Source: Arthrobacter sp. efr-133-R2A-120
GTDB taxonomy: Bacteria; Actinomycetota; Actinomycetes; Actinomycetales; Micrococcaceae
DNA: 64,000 nt
Direction: 5' to 3'
Assembly (NCBI RefSeq): GCF_030209835.1
Contig: NZ_JARVRF010000036.1
Span: 62,001-126,000, forward strand
Shown here: positions 41,614-50,115 of the stretch, in pieces
Numbering within the stretch: position 1 is the first letter of the stretch
How the letters are laid out: each line of letters opens with the position of its first letter
Notes under the pieces: generated by a model
Told to the model about the DNA's origin: nothing
What the model saw: only the letters and a program-made list of their open reading frames with translations
Databases searched by the model: none
Position numbers and translations under genes: made by a program

Positions 41614-42645
41614 ATGTCCACTGATCGACCCCTCAAAGTCGCGCTGTTCGGATCGGGCCGTATCGGGCAAGTCCACGCCCGGAACATCGCCGCCCACCCG
41701 GACCTGGAATTGGCCTGGATCGCCGATCCCTTCATCGAAGGGGCCCGCACGTTGGCGGCCGGGACCGGAGCCATCGCCGTCGAGACTGCCGACGAGGTCT
41801 TCGCGAACGGTGACCTTGACGCCGTCGTGATCGGCTCGCCCACCAGCACGCACGTCGAGCTGATCTCGCGTGCCATGGCGCAAGGCGTGGCGGCCCTCTG
41901 CGAAAAGCCAATCGACCTCGACATTGACCGTGCCCTCGCATGCAGCGACGCGATCAAGGGCAACAACACCCCCCTTATGCTCGGGTTCAACCGGCGCTTC
42001 GACCCGCACTTCGCGGCCATCCAGCGCCGCGTCGCTGCGGGCGAGATCGGCCGCCTCGAACAACTCACCATCATCAGCCGCGATCCCGCACCTGCCCCGG
42101 CGGCCTACATCGCCACCTCGGGAGGGATCTTCCGGGACATGAGCATCCACGACCTCGACATGGCCAGGTTCTTCGTGCCGGACATCGTCGAGGTGTCGGC
42201 TTCGGGCGCCAACGTGTTCTGCGACTACATCGAGGAAGCCGGTGACTTCGACTCCGTGGTCATCACCCTTAGGGGACGCGACGGCGAACTGGTCACCATC
42301 ACCAACTCCCGCCACAGCGCCTACGGCTACGACCAGCGACTGGAGGCGTTCGGCAGCGAAGGGATGCTCAACGCGGGCAACGTCAGCCCGACGACGGTGC
42401 GCAAGTATGGTGCGGCCGGCGCCGAAGAGGCGGACGCCTACCTGCCGTTCTTCCTGGAGCGTTACGCCGAGGCCTACCGGAACGAGCTGGACGGTTTCGC
42501 CAAGGCCATCCGCTCGGGCACTGCCTGCAGCCCGGGATTCGACGACGGCCTGCAGGCACTCGCCCTGGCCAACGCGGCCGAAGAGTCCGCCCGTTCCGGC
42601 CGCGCTGTCAGGATCGAAAACTCAGTTAAGATCGGGCAGCCGTAG
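41614..42645 (+). CDS. iolG: Inositol 2-dehydrogenase
   Basis: A 343-residue NAD-dependent Gfo/Idh/MocA enzyme. ALFGSGRIGQVHARNI binds the cofactor, CEKPIDLDI is the EKP motif, LMLGFNRRFDPHFAAI and FRDMSIHDLDMARFF (catalytic D-x3-H like) are typical of IolG/IdhA. It should oxidise myo-inositol to 2-keto-myo-inositol (scyllo-inosose), the first step of catabolism. AGAAAGGA precedes the ATG. Length and motifs agree with the family. Confidence 0.9.
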   Translation: MSTDRPLKVALFGSGRIGQVHARNIAAHPDLELAWIADPFIEGARTLAAGTGAIAVETADEVFANGDLDAVVIGSPTSTHVELISRAMAQGVAALCEKPIDLDIDRALACSDAIKGNNTPLMLGFNRRFDPHFAAIQRRVAAGEIGRLEQLTIISRDPAPAPAAYIATSGGIFRDMSIHDLDMARFFVPDIVEVSASGANVFCDYIEEAGDFDSVVITLRGRDGELVTITNSRHSAYGYDQRLEAFGSEGMLNAGNVSPTTVRKYGAAGAEEADAYLPFFLERYAEAYRNELDGFAKAIRSGTACSPGFDDGLQALALANAAEESARSGRAVRIENSVKIGQP

Positions 42646-42647
42646 CC

Positions 42648-43427
42648 ATGCCACTTCTCCAAGACAAAGTGGTCCTTATCAGCGGAGGCACCCAAGGTTT
42701 GGGGGCCGGCGTCGCACGACGCGCAGCCGCCGAAGGTGCGGCCGGGATTGCGATCACCGGGCGGAACGCGGACTCGGGTGAACGGCTCGCCGCGGAGATC
42801 ACAGCATCCGGTGTCGAAACCCGGTTCATTAAAACCGACCTCGCCGACGTCGAACAGGCCCGGAACTCGGTGCTTGAGACGATCAACGTCTTCGGGCAAC
42901 TCGACTGCGCCGTCAATGCTGCCGGACTGACCACCCGCGGCACCATGCTGGACACCACGCCCGAGCTTTTCGACGCGCACATCGCGGTGAACCTGAAATC
43001 GCCGTTCTTCATCATGGCCGAAACCATCAAGCACCTTTGTAGCAGGGGTGTGCCAGGAAGCATCGTGAACGTCATCTCCATCGCCGAACTCGGCGGGCAG
43101 CCGTACTTGGCGCCGTATGTGGCGGCCAAGGCCGGCCTGGCCGGAGCAACCCGCAACGCGGCGCATGCCCACCGTTGGGACAAGATCCGCATCAATGGGC
43201 TCGACATCGGCTGGACCGCCACGGACGGCGAAGCCGAAACCCAGAAGAAATTCCACGGCGCAGGGGAGGACTGGCTCGAAAAAGCCAACGCATCCGTTCC
43301 CATGGGAAAGCTCGGACAAGTGGACGAGATCGCCGAATTCATTGTCTTTCTCCTCTCCGACAGGAGCGGTGTTGTCACGGGCTCGGTCATCGACTGGGAC
43401 CAAAACGTATACGGAGGATCAGATTGA
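42648..43427 (+). CDS. SDR family oxidoreductase of the inositol-type operon
   Basis: A 259-residue short-chain dehydrogenase. SGGTQGLGAGVARRAA is the cofactor motif, NAAGLTT the second motif, and Tyr and Lys of the active site lie in YLAPYVAAKAGLAG. QNVYGG near the end resembles SDRs that act on keto-sugars or cyclitols. It starts two bases after iolG and its stop overlaps the TTG of the next gene. Substrate unknown. Confidence 0.86.
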   Translation: MPLLQDKVVLISGGTQGLGAGVARRAAAEGAAGIAITGRNADSGERLAAEITASGVETRFIKTDLADVEQARNSVLETINVFGQLDCAVNAAGLTTRGTMLDTTPELFDAHIAVNLKSPFFIMAETIKHLCSRGVPGSIVNVISIAELGGQPYLAPYVAAKAGLAGATRNAAHAHRWDKIRINGLDIGWTATDGEAETQKKFHGAGEDWLEKANASVPMGKLGQVDEIAEFIVFLLSDRSGVVTGSVIDWDQNVYGGSD

Positions 43428-44311
43428 GCACCATCACCAAGCGCCTTGCCGCAGCACCCATCTCCTGGGGCGTCTGTGAAGTCCCCGGTTGGGGCCACCA
43501 GCTTGAGGCCGACAGGGTCTTGTCCGAAATGACCGCCCTGGGCATCAGCGCCACCGAGTTCGGCCCCGCAGGGTTCCTCCCCGAACAGGCCGCCCAACGC
43601 GCGGACGTGCTGAAGCGGCACAACCTGCAGGCCATCGGCGGCTTCTTCCCCGTCATCCTGCACGATCCGTCCAAGAACCCCTTGGATGTTGTGTCGGCTG
43701 AGTTGGATGCTTACGAAGCTGCGGGGGCCAGCGTCATGGTCCTCGCCGCGGAGACCGGCGTCGCAGGCTACGATCAGCGCCACGAGCTCGACGCCGAAGG
43801 CTGGGAGCTGTTTGGCAGGAACCTCGACGCCGTGGTCAAGGCCGCCGCTGACAAAGGTATCCAGGCGGTGGTCCACCCGCACGTCGGAACCATGATCGAG
43901 AGCACCTCGGATGTTGACCGGGTCTTGAACGACACCGCAGCAAACCTTTGCCTGGACACTGGCCACCTGCTCATCGGCGGCACTGATCCGGCGTTGCTCG
44001 TCCGCGGCTACGCAGCCCGTATCGGCCACACCCACCTGAAGGACGTGCGAACCGCCGTCGCGCAGCGGGTCCAGGCCGGGGAAATTTCTTACACCGACGG
44101 CGTCAAATCAGGGATGTACGTGCCGCTGGGTCAAGGCGATGTCGGCATTGCCGGAATCGTCCGGGACCTGTTGGATGCCGGCTACGAGGGCTGGTTCACC
44201 ATGGAGCAGGACACCATCCTCGACGCCGAACCTATCGACGACGGCCCGGTCCAGGATGTCCGGCAGTCCGTGGCCTTCCTGCGTCAACTCGAAACGGAAA
44301 TCGAGCGATGA
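43424..44311 (+). CDS. iolE: IolE-type keto-inositol dehydratase / sugar phosphate isomerase family
   Basis: A 295-residue TIM-barrel enzyme. AAPISWGVCEVPGWG, ISATEFGPAGFLP, AVVHPHVGTMIES, LCLDTGHLLIGG and GHTHLKDV are the metal-ligand and active-site strands expected for inosose dehydratases of actinobacteria. It starts at TTG 43424 with GGAGG 6 bases upstream, overlapping the SDR stop. It should dehydrate 2-keto-myo-inositol to the dione that IolD hydrolyses. Another TIM-barrel isomerase is divergently encoded at 29847, so which of the two does this is not certain. Confidence 0.8.
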   Translation: MSTITKRLAAAPISWGVCEVPGWGHQLEADRVLSEMTALGISATEFGPAGFLPEQAAQRADVLKRHNLQAIGGFFPVILHDPSKNPLDVVSAELDAYEAAGASVMVLAAETGVAGYDQRHELDAEGWELFGRNLDAVVKAAADKGIQAVVHPHVGTMIESTSDVDRVLNDTAANLCLDTGHLLIGGTDPALLVRGYAARIGHTHLKDVRTAVAQRVQAGEISYTDGVKSGMYVPLGQGDVGIAGIVRDLLDAGYEGWFTMEQDTILDAEPIDDGPVQDVRQSVAFLRQLETEIER

Positions 44312-45333
44312 GCGCGGTCCGCTGGGGAGTGCTGACCACGGCACGGATCGCCCAGGGCAGGTTCCTGCCCGCCATGAGCCGCGCCCGGAACGCCGTGGCA
44401 TCGGCCATCAGCAGCCCGAACGGAAAAGCACACGAGGTTGCAGAGCGCTTCGGTATCCCGGCCGCATATTCTTCGCACGAGGAATTGCTCGCCGATCCAA
44501 GCATCGAAGCCGTCTACCTGCCGTTCCCCAACTCGCTGCACGCCGACTGGATTGTTGCGGCCGCCGAGGCGGGAAAGGACATCCTCTGCGAGAAGCCGCT
44601 CGTCGCCAACACCCACGACTACCGCCGGGTGCTGGAAGCCTGCGAACGCAACGGGGTGAACCTGATGGAAGCGTTCATGTACCGCTTCCACCCCCAGCAC
44701 CAGAAGGTCCGTGAGTTCATCGACTCGGGCAAGATCGGCGAGTTGGTGTCCATGCACGCCCGCTTCCACTTCGTCATGGACCGAAGCGAAGGCGAGGTCC
44801 GCCTCCAGCCGGGAATGGACGGAGGCGCGCTCAACGACGTCGGATGCTACGCCGTCGACATCATGAACATGGTCATGGGCCGCGCGCCACAAACCGTCTA
44901 CGGCAAAGGCACAAGCCGCACGGACCCAGTGGAAACGACCATGGCCGCGATCCTGGACTATGGGGACGTCCTGGGAACACTGGACTGCGGCTTCGAAGGC
45001 CCCCGCACCAACACGTTCCAGATCATCGGCACGAAAGGCCACATCACCCTGGACAAGGCCTTCGACCCGGACCCGGGCGAAATTGCCCGAGTTACCGTGT
45101 CCCTCCGCGACGGCCGGAGCGAGTCTGTCGACATCGGGGAAGACCCGTTCAAGACGGAGATCGAACGGTTCAGCGCGTGGGTGCGCAACTCCGGACCCGA
45201 ACTCGTCCAGAGGGAATTGACCGAACAGAACCTGGCCGTCCGCCTGGCGCTCCAGGAATCACTCGCCACCGGCTTGCCGCGGGATGTCAACGACGTACAT
45301 GCCGTGGAGCACCACCTACTACAGGAGCAGTAA
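44308..45333 (+). CDS. Gfo/Idh/MocA family oxidoreductase
   Basis: A 341-residue NAD(P)-dependent oxidoreductase. It has WGVLTTARIAQGRFLPAM at the start, LPFPNSLHADW, LCEKPLVANTHDYR and EAFMYRFHPQHQKVREFI, and GALNDVGCYAVDIMNMV as the active-site helix. The pattern resembles the trans-1,2-dihydrobenzenediol/xylose dehydrogenase subgroup more than IolG. ATG overlaps the upstream stop, and its TAA overlaps the mmsA ATG by one base. Confidence 0.86.
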   Translation: MSAVRWGVLTTARIAQGRFLPAMSRARNAVASAISSPNGKAHEVAERFGIPAAYSSHEELLADPSIEAVYLPFPNSLHADWIVAAAEAGKDILCEKPLVANTHDYRRVLEACERNGVNLMEAFMYRFHPQHQKVREFIDSGKIGELVSMHARFHFVMDRSEGEVRLQPGMDGGALNDVGCYAVDIMNMVMGRAPQTVYGKGTSRTDPVETTMAAILDYGDVLGTLDCGFEGPRTNTFQIIGTKGHITLDKAFDPDPGEIARVTVSLRDGRSESVDIGEDPFKTEIERFSAWVRNSGPELVQRELTEQNLAVRLALQESLATGLPRDVNDVHAVEHHLLQEQ

Positions 45334-46826
45334 TGACCATCATCAACCACTTCATCAGCGGAGCCGAGACCGCGGGCAGCGGAACCGGCACCAAGCCCGT
45401 CTACAACCCGGCCACGGGTGCCGTGACGGCCGAGCTTCGCCTCGCCAACCTGGCTGATCTGGACGCCACCGTTGCCGCCGCAAAGAAAGCCGCTGCAAGC
45501 TGGGGCGACATTTCGCTGGCCAAGCGCACTGCCGTGTTGTTCAAGTTCCGTGAGCTCGTCGCCTCGCATGTGGACGAACTCGCGGCCCTGATCACCGCCG
45601 AGCACGGCAAGGTCCTCAACGACGCCAAGGGCGAGATCGGCCGTGGCCTGGAGGTCATCGAGTTCGCTTGCGGCATCCCGCAGTTGCTCAAGGGTGAGTA
45701 CTCGGACCAGGTCTCCACCGGGATCGACGTCTTCTCGTTCCGCGAGCCCGTCGGCGTCGTCGCGGGCATTACGCCCTTTAACTTCCCGGTCATGGTGCCG
45801 CTCTGGATGGCGCCGATGGCGATCGCGACGGGCAACGCTTTCATCCTCAAGCCTTCGCACCGCGTGCCCTCGGCCGCGATGCTGCTGGCCAAGCTGTTCC
45901 AGGACGCAGGCCTGCCGGACGGCGTGTTCCAGGTCCTCCACGGAGACCGCGATGTCATCTCCGGGCTCCTGACGCACCCGGACGTGGACGCCATCTCCTT
46001 CGTGGGTTCCACCCCTGTCGCGAAGCACATCCTGGAAGTGGCGACGGCGCACGGCAAGCGGGTCCAGGCACTGGGCGGCGCGAAGAACCACGCGATCGTG
46101 ATGCCCGACGCCGACCTCGACAACGCCGCCGACCACCTGGCCGCCGCGGCGTTCGGTTCCGCCGGCCAGCGCTGCATGGCAATCTCTGTTGCGGTCGCCG
46201 TCGGCGATGCCGCCGATCTGTTGGTCAAGAAGGTCGAAGAGCGTGCCCTCGACGTCAAGGTCAAGAACGGCACCGACGCCGACGCGGACATGGGTCCCGT
46301 GATCAGCCCCGAATCCCGCGAGTTCATCGTCAAGACGGTGAGCGAAGCAGAGCAGGCCGGCGCGGCGATGGTCGTGGACGGCCGCGACCTTGTGGTCCCC
46401 GGCCACGAGGACGGTTTCTGGGTAGGCCCCACCGTGATCGACCACGTCAAGACCGAAATGAGCGCCTACCGGGAGGAAATCTTCGGACCTGTCCTGGTGG
46501 TGGTGCGGGTGGAGGACCTGGACGAAGGCATCAGGCTCATCAACGCCAACCCCTATGGCAACGGCACGGCGATCTTCACCTCCTCGGGAGCGTCTGCCAG
46601 GAAATTCCAACGTTCAGTGGACGTTGGAATGATCGGCATCAATGTGCCGCTGCCAGTTCCGGTGGCGTACTACTCCTTCGGCGGCTGGAAGGCATCGCTC
46701 TTCGGGGACAAGCACATCTACGGCCCCGAGGGCGTGTCCTTCTACACCCGCGGCAAGGTCATCACCTCCCGCTGGCCCGAGTCGGCCCACGCTTCGGGAG
46801 CTTCGTACAACTTTCCGTCGAACTGA
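45333..46826 (+). CDS. mmsA: CoA-acylating methylmalonate/malonate-semialdehyde dehydrogenase
   Basis: A 497-residue enzyme that converts malonate semialdehyde to acetyl-CoA, the last step of inositol breakdown (IolA), and methylmalonate semialdehyde to propionyl-CoA. Motifs are ITPFNFPVMVPLWMAPMA, SFVGSTPVAKHI, QALGGAKNHAIVMPDAD (Asn instead of the usual general-base Glu, as in MmsA) and GSAGQRCMAIS with Cys281. The YYSFGGWKASLFGD motif near the end is diagnostic. It is the last gene of the operon. Confidence 0.93.
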   Translation: MTIINHFISGAETAGSGTGTKPVYNPATGAVTAELRLANLADLDATVAAAKKAAASWGDISLAKRTAVLFKFRELVASHVDELAALITAEHGKVLNDAKGEIGRGLEVIEFACGIPQLLKGEYSDQVSTGIDVFSFREPVGVVAGITPFNFPVMVPLWMAPMAIATGNAFILKPSHRVPSAAMLLAKLFQDAGLPDGVFQVLHGDRDVISGLLTHPDVDAISFVGSTPVAKHILEVATAHGKRVQALGGAKNHAIVMPDADLDNAADHLAAAAFGSAGQRCMAISVAVAVGDAADLLVKKVEERALDVKVKNGTDADADMGPVISPESREFIVKTVSEAEQAGAAMVVDGRDLVVPGHEDGFWVGPTVIDHVKTEMSAYREEIFGPVLVVVRVEDLDEGIRLINANPYGNGTAIFTSSGASARKFQRSVDVGMIGINVPLPVPVAYYSFGGWKASLFGDKHIYGPEGVSFYTRGKVITSRWPESAHASGASYNFPSN

Positions 46827-46839
46827 GGCGTACGGCTCG

Positions 46840-46873
46840 GTGACGGCTGCGCTGGCTGCAGCGCAGCCGTCAC
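46840..46873 (+). terminator. Terminator-like hairpin after mmsA
   Basis: Perfect 14-base arms GTGACGGCTGCGCT (46840-46853) and its complement (46860-46873) flank a 6-base loop. It lies 13 bases after the mmsA stop and marks the end of the inositol-type operon. It lacks a T-run, as is common in high-GC actinobacteria. Confidence 0.7.
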
Positions 46874-46906
46874 GTGGGCCGGGCGAAACGGTGGCAGGAT
46901 CGAAGC

Positions 46907-47362
46907 ATGACTGTGTCGTTCACATGCCGTACGCATATCGGAATGGAACCCGGGGAGCTCTTCGATCTCGCCCGCAACGTCGACGCGCACGTCGGCTCCA
47001 TGGCCAAGTCCCGGGAACGTGCGGTTGCCGGCGTCGTGTCGGGGCTGCTCTCGGAAGGCGACGAGGTCACCTGGCTGGCTTGGCATTTCGCTGTCCCCCT
47101 GAGGATGAGCAGCCGCATCACCCGGTTTCGCTTTCCCGATTCATTTACGGACGAGCAAGTGCGGGGCCCCTTTCGCTTCTTCCGGCACGTGCACGAGTTC
47201 ATTCCCGACGACGGCGGCACGCTCATGATCGATCGTGTCGAGTTCGCGGCGCCTTTCGGCGTCGTGGGCCGGTTTGCGGAGAAAGCTTTCCTGGGGCGAT
47301 ACCTGCAGAACCTCATCGAACTGCGCAACGAATATCTCGTCCGCAACGGTGCCGCCGCATGA
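46907..47362 (+). CDS. SRPBCC-like ligand-binding domain protein
   Basis: A 151-residue single-domain protein. TCRTHIGMEPGELFDLARNVDAHV at the start (read with gaps), WLAWHFAVPLRMSSRI in the middle and a long C-terminal helix (GRYLQNLIELRNEYLV) fit a START/SRPBCC fold. These proteins bind hydrophobic ligands; none can be named. Its stop overlaps the next start (ATGA). Confidence 0.7.
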   Translation: MTVSFTCRTHIGMEPGELFDLARNVDAHVGSMAKSRERAVAGVVSGLLSEGDEVTWLAWHFAVPLRMSSRITRFRFPDSFTDEQVRGPFRFFRHVHEFIPDDGGTLMIDRVEFAAPFGVVGRFAEKAFLGRYLQNLIELRNEYLVRNGAAA

Positions 47363-47901
47363 TCAGGACGGCCCGCGCGGACGAACTGGAACGGCTCCGG
47401 GGGATCGAATTCGCCGCGGGGGAGATCTTCCGCTCCTGTGGAATGGACGCCATCGCAGACGACGAGCCATTAACCGTCACGGAAATGGCTCTCTACCAGG
47501 CGCGCGGTGGTGCCTTTGTCTTTGCCGACGCGTCAGATGTTCCCGTGGCCTATCTTCTGATTGAGCACCTCGACGGCAACGCACACGTGGAGCAGTTGAG
47601 TGTCCACCCATCGCATGCGCGGCGAGGTCTCGGGAGCGAGCTGCTCGACGTTGCCGAGAAGTGGGCGCACGCCGAGGGGCTGGACTGGCTGACCCTGACC
47701 ACTTTCCGTGATGTTCCGTGGAATGCGCCGTACTATCGCAGGCTTGGTTTCGAGGAGCTGGGCCCGGAGATGTTAGAGGACGGACTCAGGGGCATCCTGG
47801 AGTGCGAGGGTTTGGTCGGCATGAGTCGTTGGCCGAGGATCGCGATGCGGCGGCGCGTCAGGTCAATCCCCCTTCAGGAAGATTCCGTCAGTCTGTATTG
47901 A
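47359..47901 (+). CDS. GNAT family N-acetyltransferase
   Basis: A 180-residue acetyltransferase. VEQLSVHPSHARRGLGSELL contains the acetyl-CoA-binding Q/RxxGxG/A motif, and DVPWNAPYYRRLGFEEL is the usual C-terminal Tyr motif. The substrate is unknown. It overlaps the SRPBCC gene by 4 bases. Confidence 0.86.
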   Translation: MIRTARADELERLRGIEFAAGEIFRSCGMDAIADDEPLTVTEMALYQARGGAFVFADASDVPVAYLLIEHLDGNAHVEQLSVHPSHARRGLGSELLDVAEKWAHAEGLDWLTLTTFRDVPWNAPYYRRLGFEELGPEMLEDGLRGILECEGLVGMSRWPRIAMRRRVRSIPLQEDSVSLY

Positions 47902-47907
47902 CAGGCT

Positions 47908-47935
47908 CATGCTGTCAGTTCAAACTGACAGCATG
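47908..47935. promoter_or_regulatory. 28-bp palindromic operator over the start of the HTH gene
   Basis: Perfect 13-base arms CATGCTGTCAGTT and AACTGACAGCATG flank a CA centre. A -35-like TTGACA lies at 47898-47903, so the palindrome would cover spacer and -10. A further TGACAG/CTGTCA pair (47900-47905 with 47912-47917) overlaps it. The HTH gene's ATG codons are inside or at the edge of the palindrome, which suggests autoregulation. Confidence 0.7.
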
Positions 47936-48136
47936 AATGGTGATGAGCTGACTTCCCACATCCGGGCGACGGACCCGGCAATTGGCCTCCGCGCCGTCGG
48001 TGCCCTGCATCGCCTGGCCGAAAAAGTCGAGGCCACCAACGTAGCCCTCGCGCGGGAGCAGGGTTGGTCCTGGGAGCAAATCGGTGATGCCTTGGGCGTC
48101 TCCAAGCAGTCGGTCCACGCCAAATACGGAAAGTGA
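47933..48136 (+). CDS. Small helix-turn-helix protein paired with a Clp-N protein
   Basis: A 67-residue protein if ATG 47933 is used; an in-phase ATG at 47909 would add eight residues (LSVQTDS). The C-terminal half is a helix-turn-helix: LAREQGWSWEQIGDALGVSKQSVHAKY. It lies seven bases before a Clp N-terminal domain gene, a pairing found in actinobacteria. It probably binds the palindrome over its own start. Which ATG is used is open, because the longer form would be translated from within the operator. Confidence 0.78.
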   Translation: MNGDELTSHIRATDPAIGLRAVGALHRLAEKVEATNVALAREQGWSWEQIGDALGVSKQSVHAKYGK

Positions 48137-48143
48137 GTCTGCC

Positions 48144-48608
48144 ATGTTTGAACGATTTGCCGGCGAAGCAAGAACTGCTGTCCATGCTGGCGCCGAGGAA
48201 GCCAAACGCCGTGGAGACCGGAGAATCGGCACCGACCATTTGCTGCTGGGATTGCTCCACGACCCAGAGAGCTGCCGGACTTTGGAGACGGACCTCGAAT
48301 CTGCCCGCGCCCAGCTCGACACCCTCGACCAGCAGGCGCTGGAAGCCGTGGGCATCACGTTGGGGGACTTCGGCCCGCTGGATGCGCCCAAGGGAAGCAG
48401 CCGAACCACCTTCACGTCGGCCGCCCGCTCAGTAATTCAAGACTCCTTGGTACTGACCACCCGGGAGAAGGCCCGCAGGATCACCACCCGGCACCTCTTG
48501 CTCGCACTGCTGGAACGGCACGAACCCGATCCGGCCGCCGTCCTGCTCAATAAGCTGGGCGTGGACACGGCGGCACTGAAGGCCCGGCTCCAGAATCCGG
48601 GATCCTAG
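48144..48608 (+). CDS. Clp N-terminal domain protein (ClpC-N-like, no ATPase)
   Basis: A 154-residue protein containing the double Clp repeat alone: MFERFAGEARTAVHAGAEEA, RIGTDHLLLGLLHDPES and, in the second half, FTSAARSVIQDSLVL and ITTRHLLLALLERHEPD. These match the substrate/adaptor-binding N-domain of ClpC without the AAA+ modules. It may be a stand-alone adaptor or inhibitor for the Clp protease or the arginine-phosphate type of substrate recognition. Its stop overlaps the convergent HNH gene by 4 bases. Confidence 0.85.
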   Translation: MFERFAGEARTAVHAGAEEAKRRGDRRIGTDHLLLGLLHDPESCRTLETDLESARAQLDTLDQQALEAVGITLGDFGPLDAPKGSSRTTFTSAARSVIQDSLVLTTREKARRITTRHLLLALLERHEPDPAAVLLNKLGVDTAALKARLQNPGS

Positions 48609-49600
48609 GCCGGCTGTCGTTGCAGGCGCCTGTAGTACAGGTCCCCGAAGTAGTGTTCCGTCGTGGCGGGTGGGTCCGCGCCGGGTGAATTGCTGGTCAC
48701 CTGGCTGGCTGCGGACAGGTGGAAGCCTGGCAGGGGTGGGGCTGTTGATCGGTAGTGGTGTCCCGTTGGGGTGCTGATGTCGAAGACGTGCCGTGTCCCG
48801 TGCTGGGTTGTTGCTGCTCCGGTTTGTGCTGTCCAGCCGGGGAGTTCCTTGGTGTGGTTGCATGCTTCGCACAGGCCCGCGCCGTTGGCCAGGGTGGTGG
48901 GTCCTCCGTGGTGCCAGGGGATGATGTGGTCGAAGTGCCTGATCGGTGCGTCGCAGTAGGGGGTCCGGCAGGTGTCGTCGCGGGCCTGGATGAAGCGCCG
49001 CATGCCTGCCGGGAATAAGCGCGCCCGCGAATCGACGGCGACAAGTTCTCCGGTTCCGGGGGCGGTGTAGAGACGCCGCAGCAAGACCTTCAGGTCCTGA
49101 TCCTCGCCGGGTTCGGTTTGGCTGTTCCCGGGCTGGTCCTGGGCAGACGCTCCATGGCGGGGCTGGCCGGGACCGGCTTGGCCCTGGTTCCCGGTGAGGA
49201 GTGTCCGTGCCCAAGCGGCGGGGACGATGCCGTAGCCGGGGAGCCTGGCCGGTTCGCTCTCGCCTTGGAACAGGGTGCGGTCGGTCATGACGAGCTGGAC
49301 TTCAACCCCGCAAATACCGCCGGGGGTGCCGGTGGTGCGTTCGACGAGGGCGTCGGCCATGATCTGTCCCCGGGTGCGTGTGTCTCCGGCGATCCGGGCC
49401 TGCGCAGCAGCGGCCGCGGACTTCAAGTCCTCAAGGGCACGCAACTGGTTTATCAGTTCGGTGCTGTCGGAGCCGGGCCGGAGTGAGCTCACGGCGCCGA
49501 GTATTTCCTCTATTTGGACGCACGGGACAGCAGTATCCGGACCCGCGCCGCCGGACGGCGCGCTCGAGCCGATCAGCTGTGTTCCCCGGTTCCCGGCCAT
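48605..49600 (-). pseudogene. HNH endonuclease / DUF222 protein with internal deletion
   Basis: An open frame of 331 residues. The C-terminal HNH nuclease is complete: CRTPYCDAPIRHFDHIIPWH and GLCEACNHTKELPGW. The N-terminus looks like the start of a DUF222 domain (LINQLRALEDLKSAAAAAQ), but after QARIA it runs directly into GDTRTRGQIMADALVERTTG, which is normally the end of that domain. From memory of the Arthrobacter family, roughly 150-200 residues are missing between them. The frame is intact, so it may still be translated. Start at ATG 49600 is a best guess. Confidence 0.65.
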
Positions 49601-49704
49601 AACCAAAGCATTCCAGGGGGTCTGACAGTAATAGGTCAAAGAACACCTGCCCGCCGAAAAACCCGGAAATCGGCCGAACGTCGGTCCCCTCCCCGCCGAG
49701 AAAG

Positions 49705-50106
49705 CTACCCCGCCACTAGCTCTACCTCGTATCCGTCGGTATTCACCAGATAGGCGGCGTAGTGGTCGGCCCCGCCGGCGTGGGGATATTTGCTCTCGAA
49801 CATCTCGTACCAGCCTGAGTCCGCGCCGAGCTCCCGGAGCCGGTCCACGTTCTCCCTCGTCCCTGCATGGAAGGCGAGGTGGTTGAGCCCGGGCTCCGTC
49901 CGCCGGTGAGTGCTTCCCGTGAGCGCCGTGGACTGTTCGATCACGATGTACGTGCCTCCGAGTTTCCAACTGCAGCCCTCGGGCCACTCCTGGAATTGTT
50001 CGTAGCCCAATTCGGCCAACAGCCAGCCCCACTCTTCCTGCGCCCGCGCGATGTGAGGCACCCAGATCTCTACGTGGTGCAGCGAACCCACTGGAACATC
50101 AGCCAT
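49705..50106 (-). CDS. VOC superfamily (glyoxalase/dioxygenase-like) protein
   Basis: A 133-residue protein with the paired beta-alpha-beta3 units of the vicinal oxygen chelate fold. HHVEIWVPHIARAQEEWGWLL opens the first unit, NHLAFHAGTRENVDRLREL the second, and DGYEVELVAG closes it. His, His and Glu at these places are the usual metal ligands. Substrate unknown. It precedes the histidine kinase gene by chromosome order and reads in the same direction. Confidence 0.84.
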   Translation of the reverse strand: MADVPVGSLHHVEIWVPHIARAQEEWGWLLAELGYEQFQEWPEGCSWKLGGTYIVIEQSTALTGSTHRRTEPGLNHLAFHAGTRENVDRLRELGADSGWYEMFESKYPHAGGADHYAAYLVNTDGYEVELVAG

Positions 50107-50115
50107 GCGCAGAGT

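Noticed and set aside
44958..46610. A 550-codon minus-strand open frame
   Set aside because: It is opposite mmsA and the preceding oxidoreductase gene, both convincing. Composition is that of an antisense shadow.
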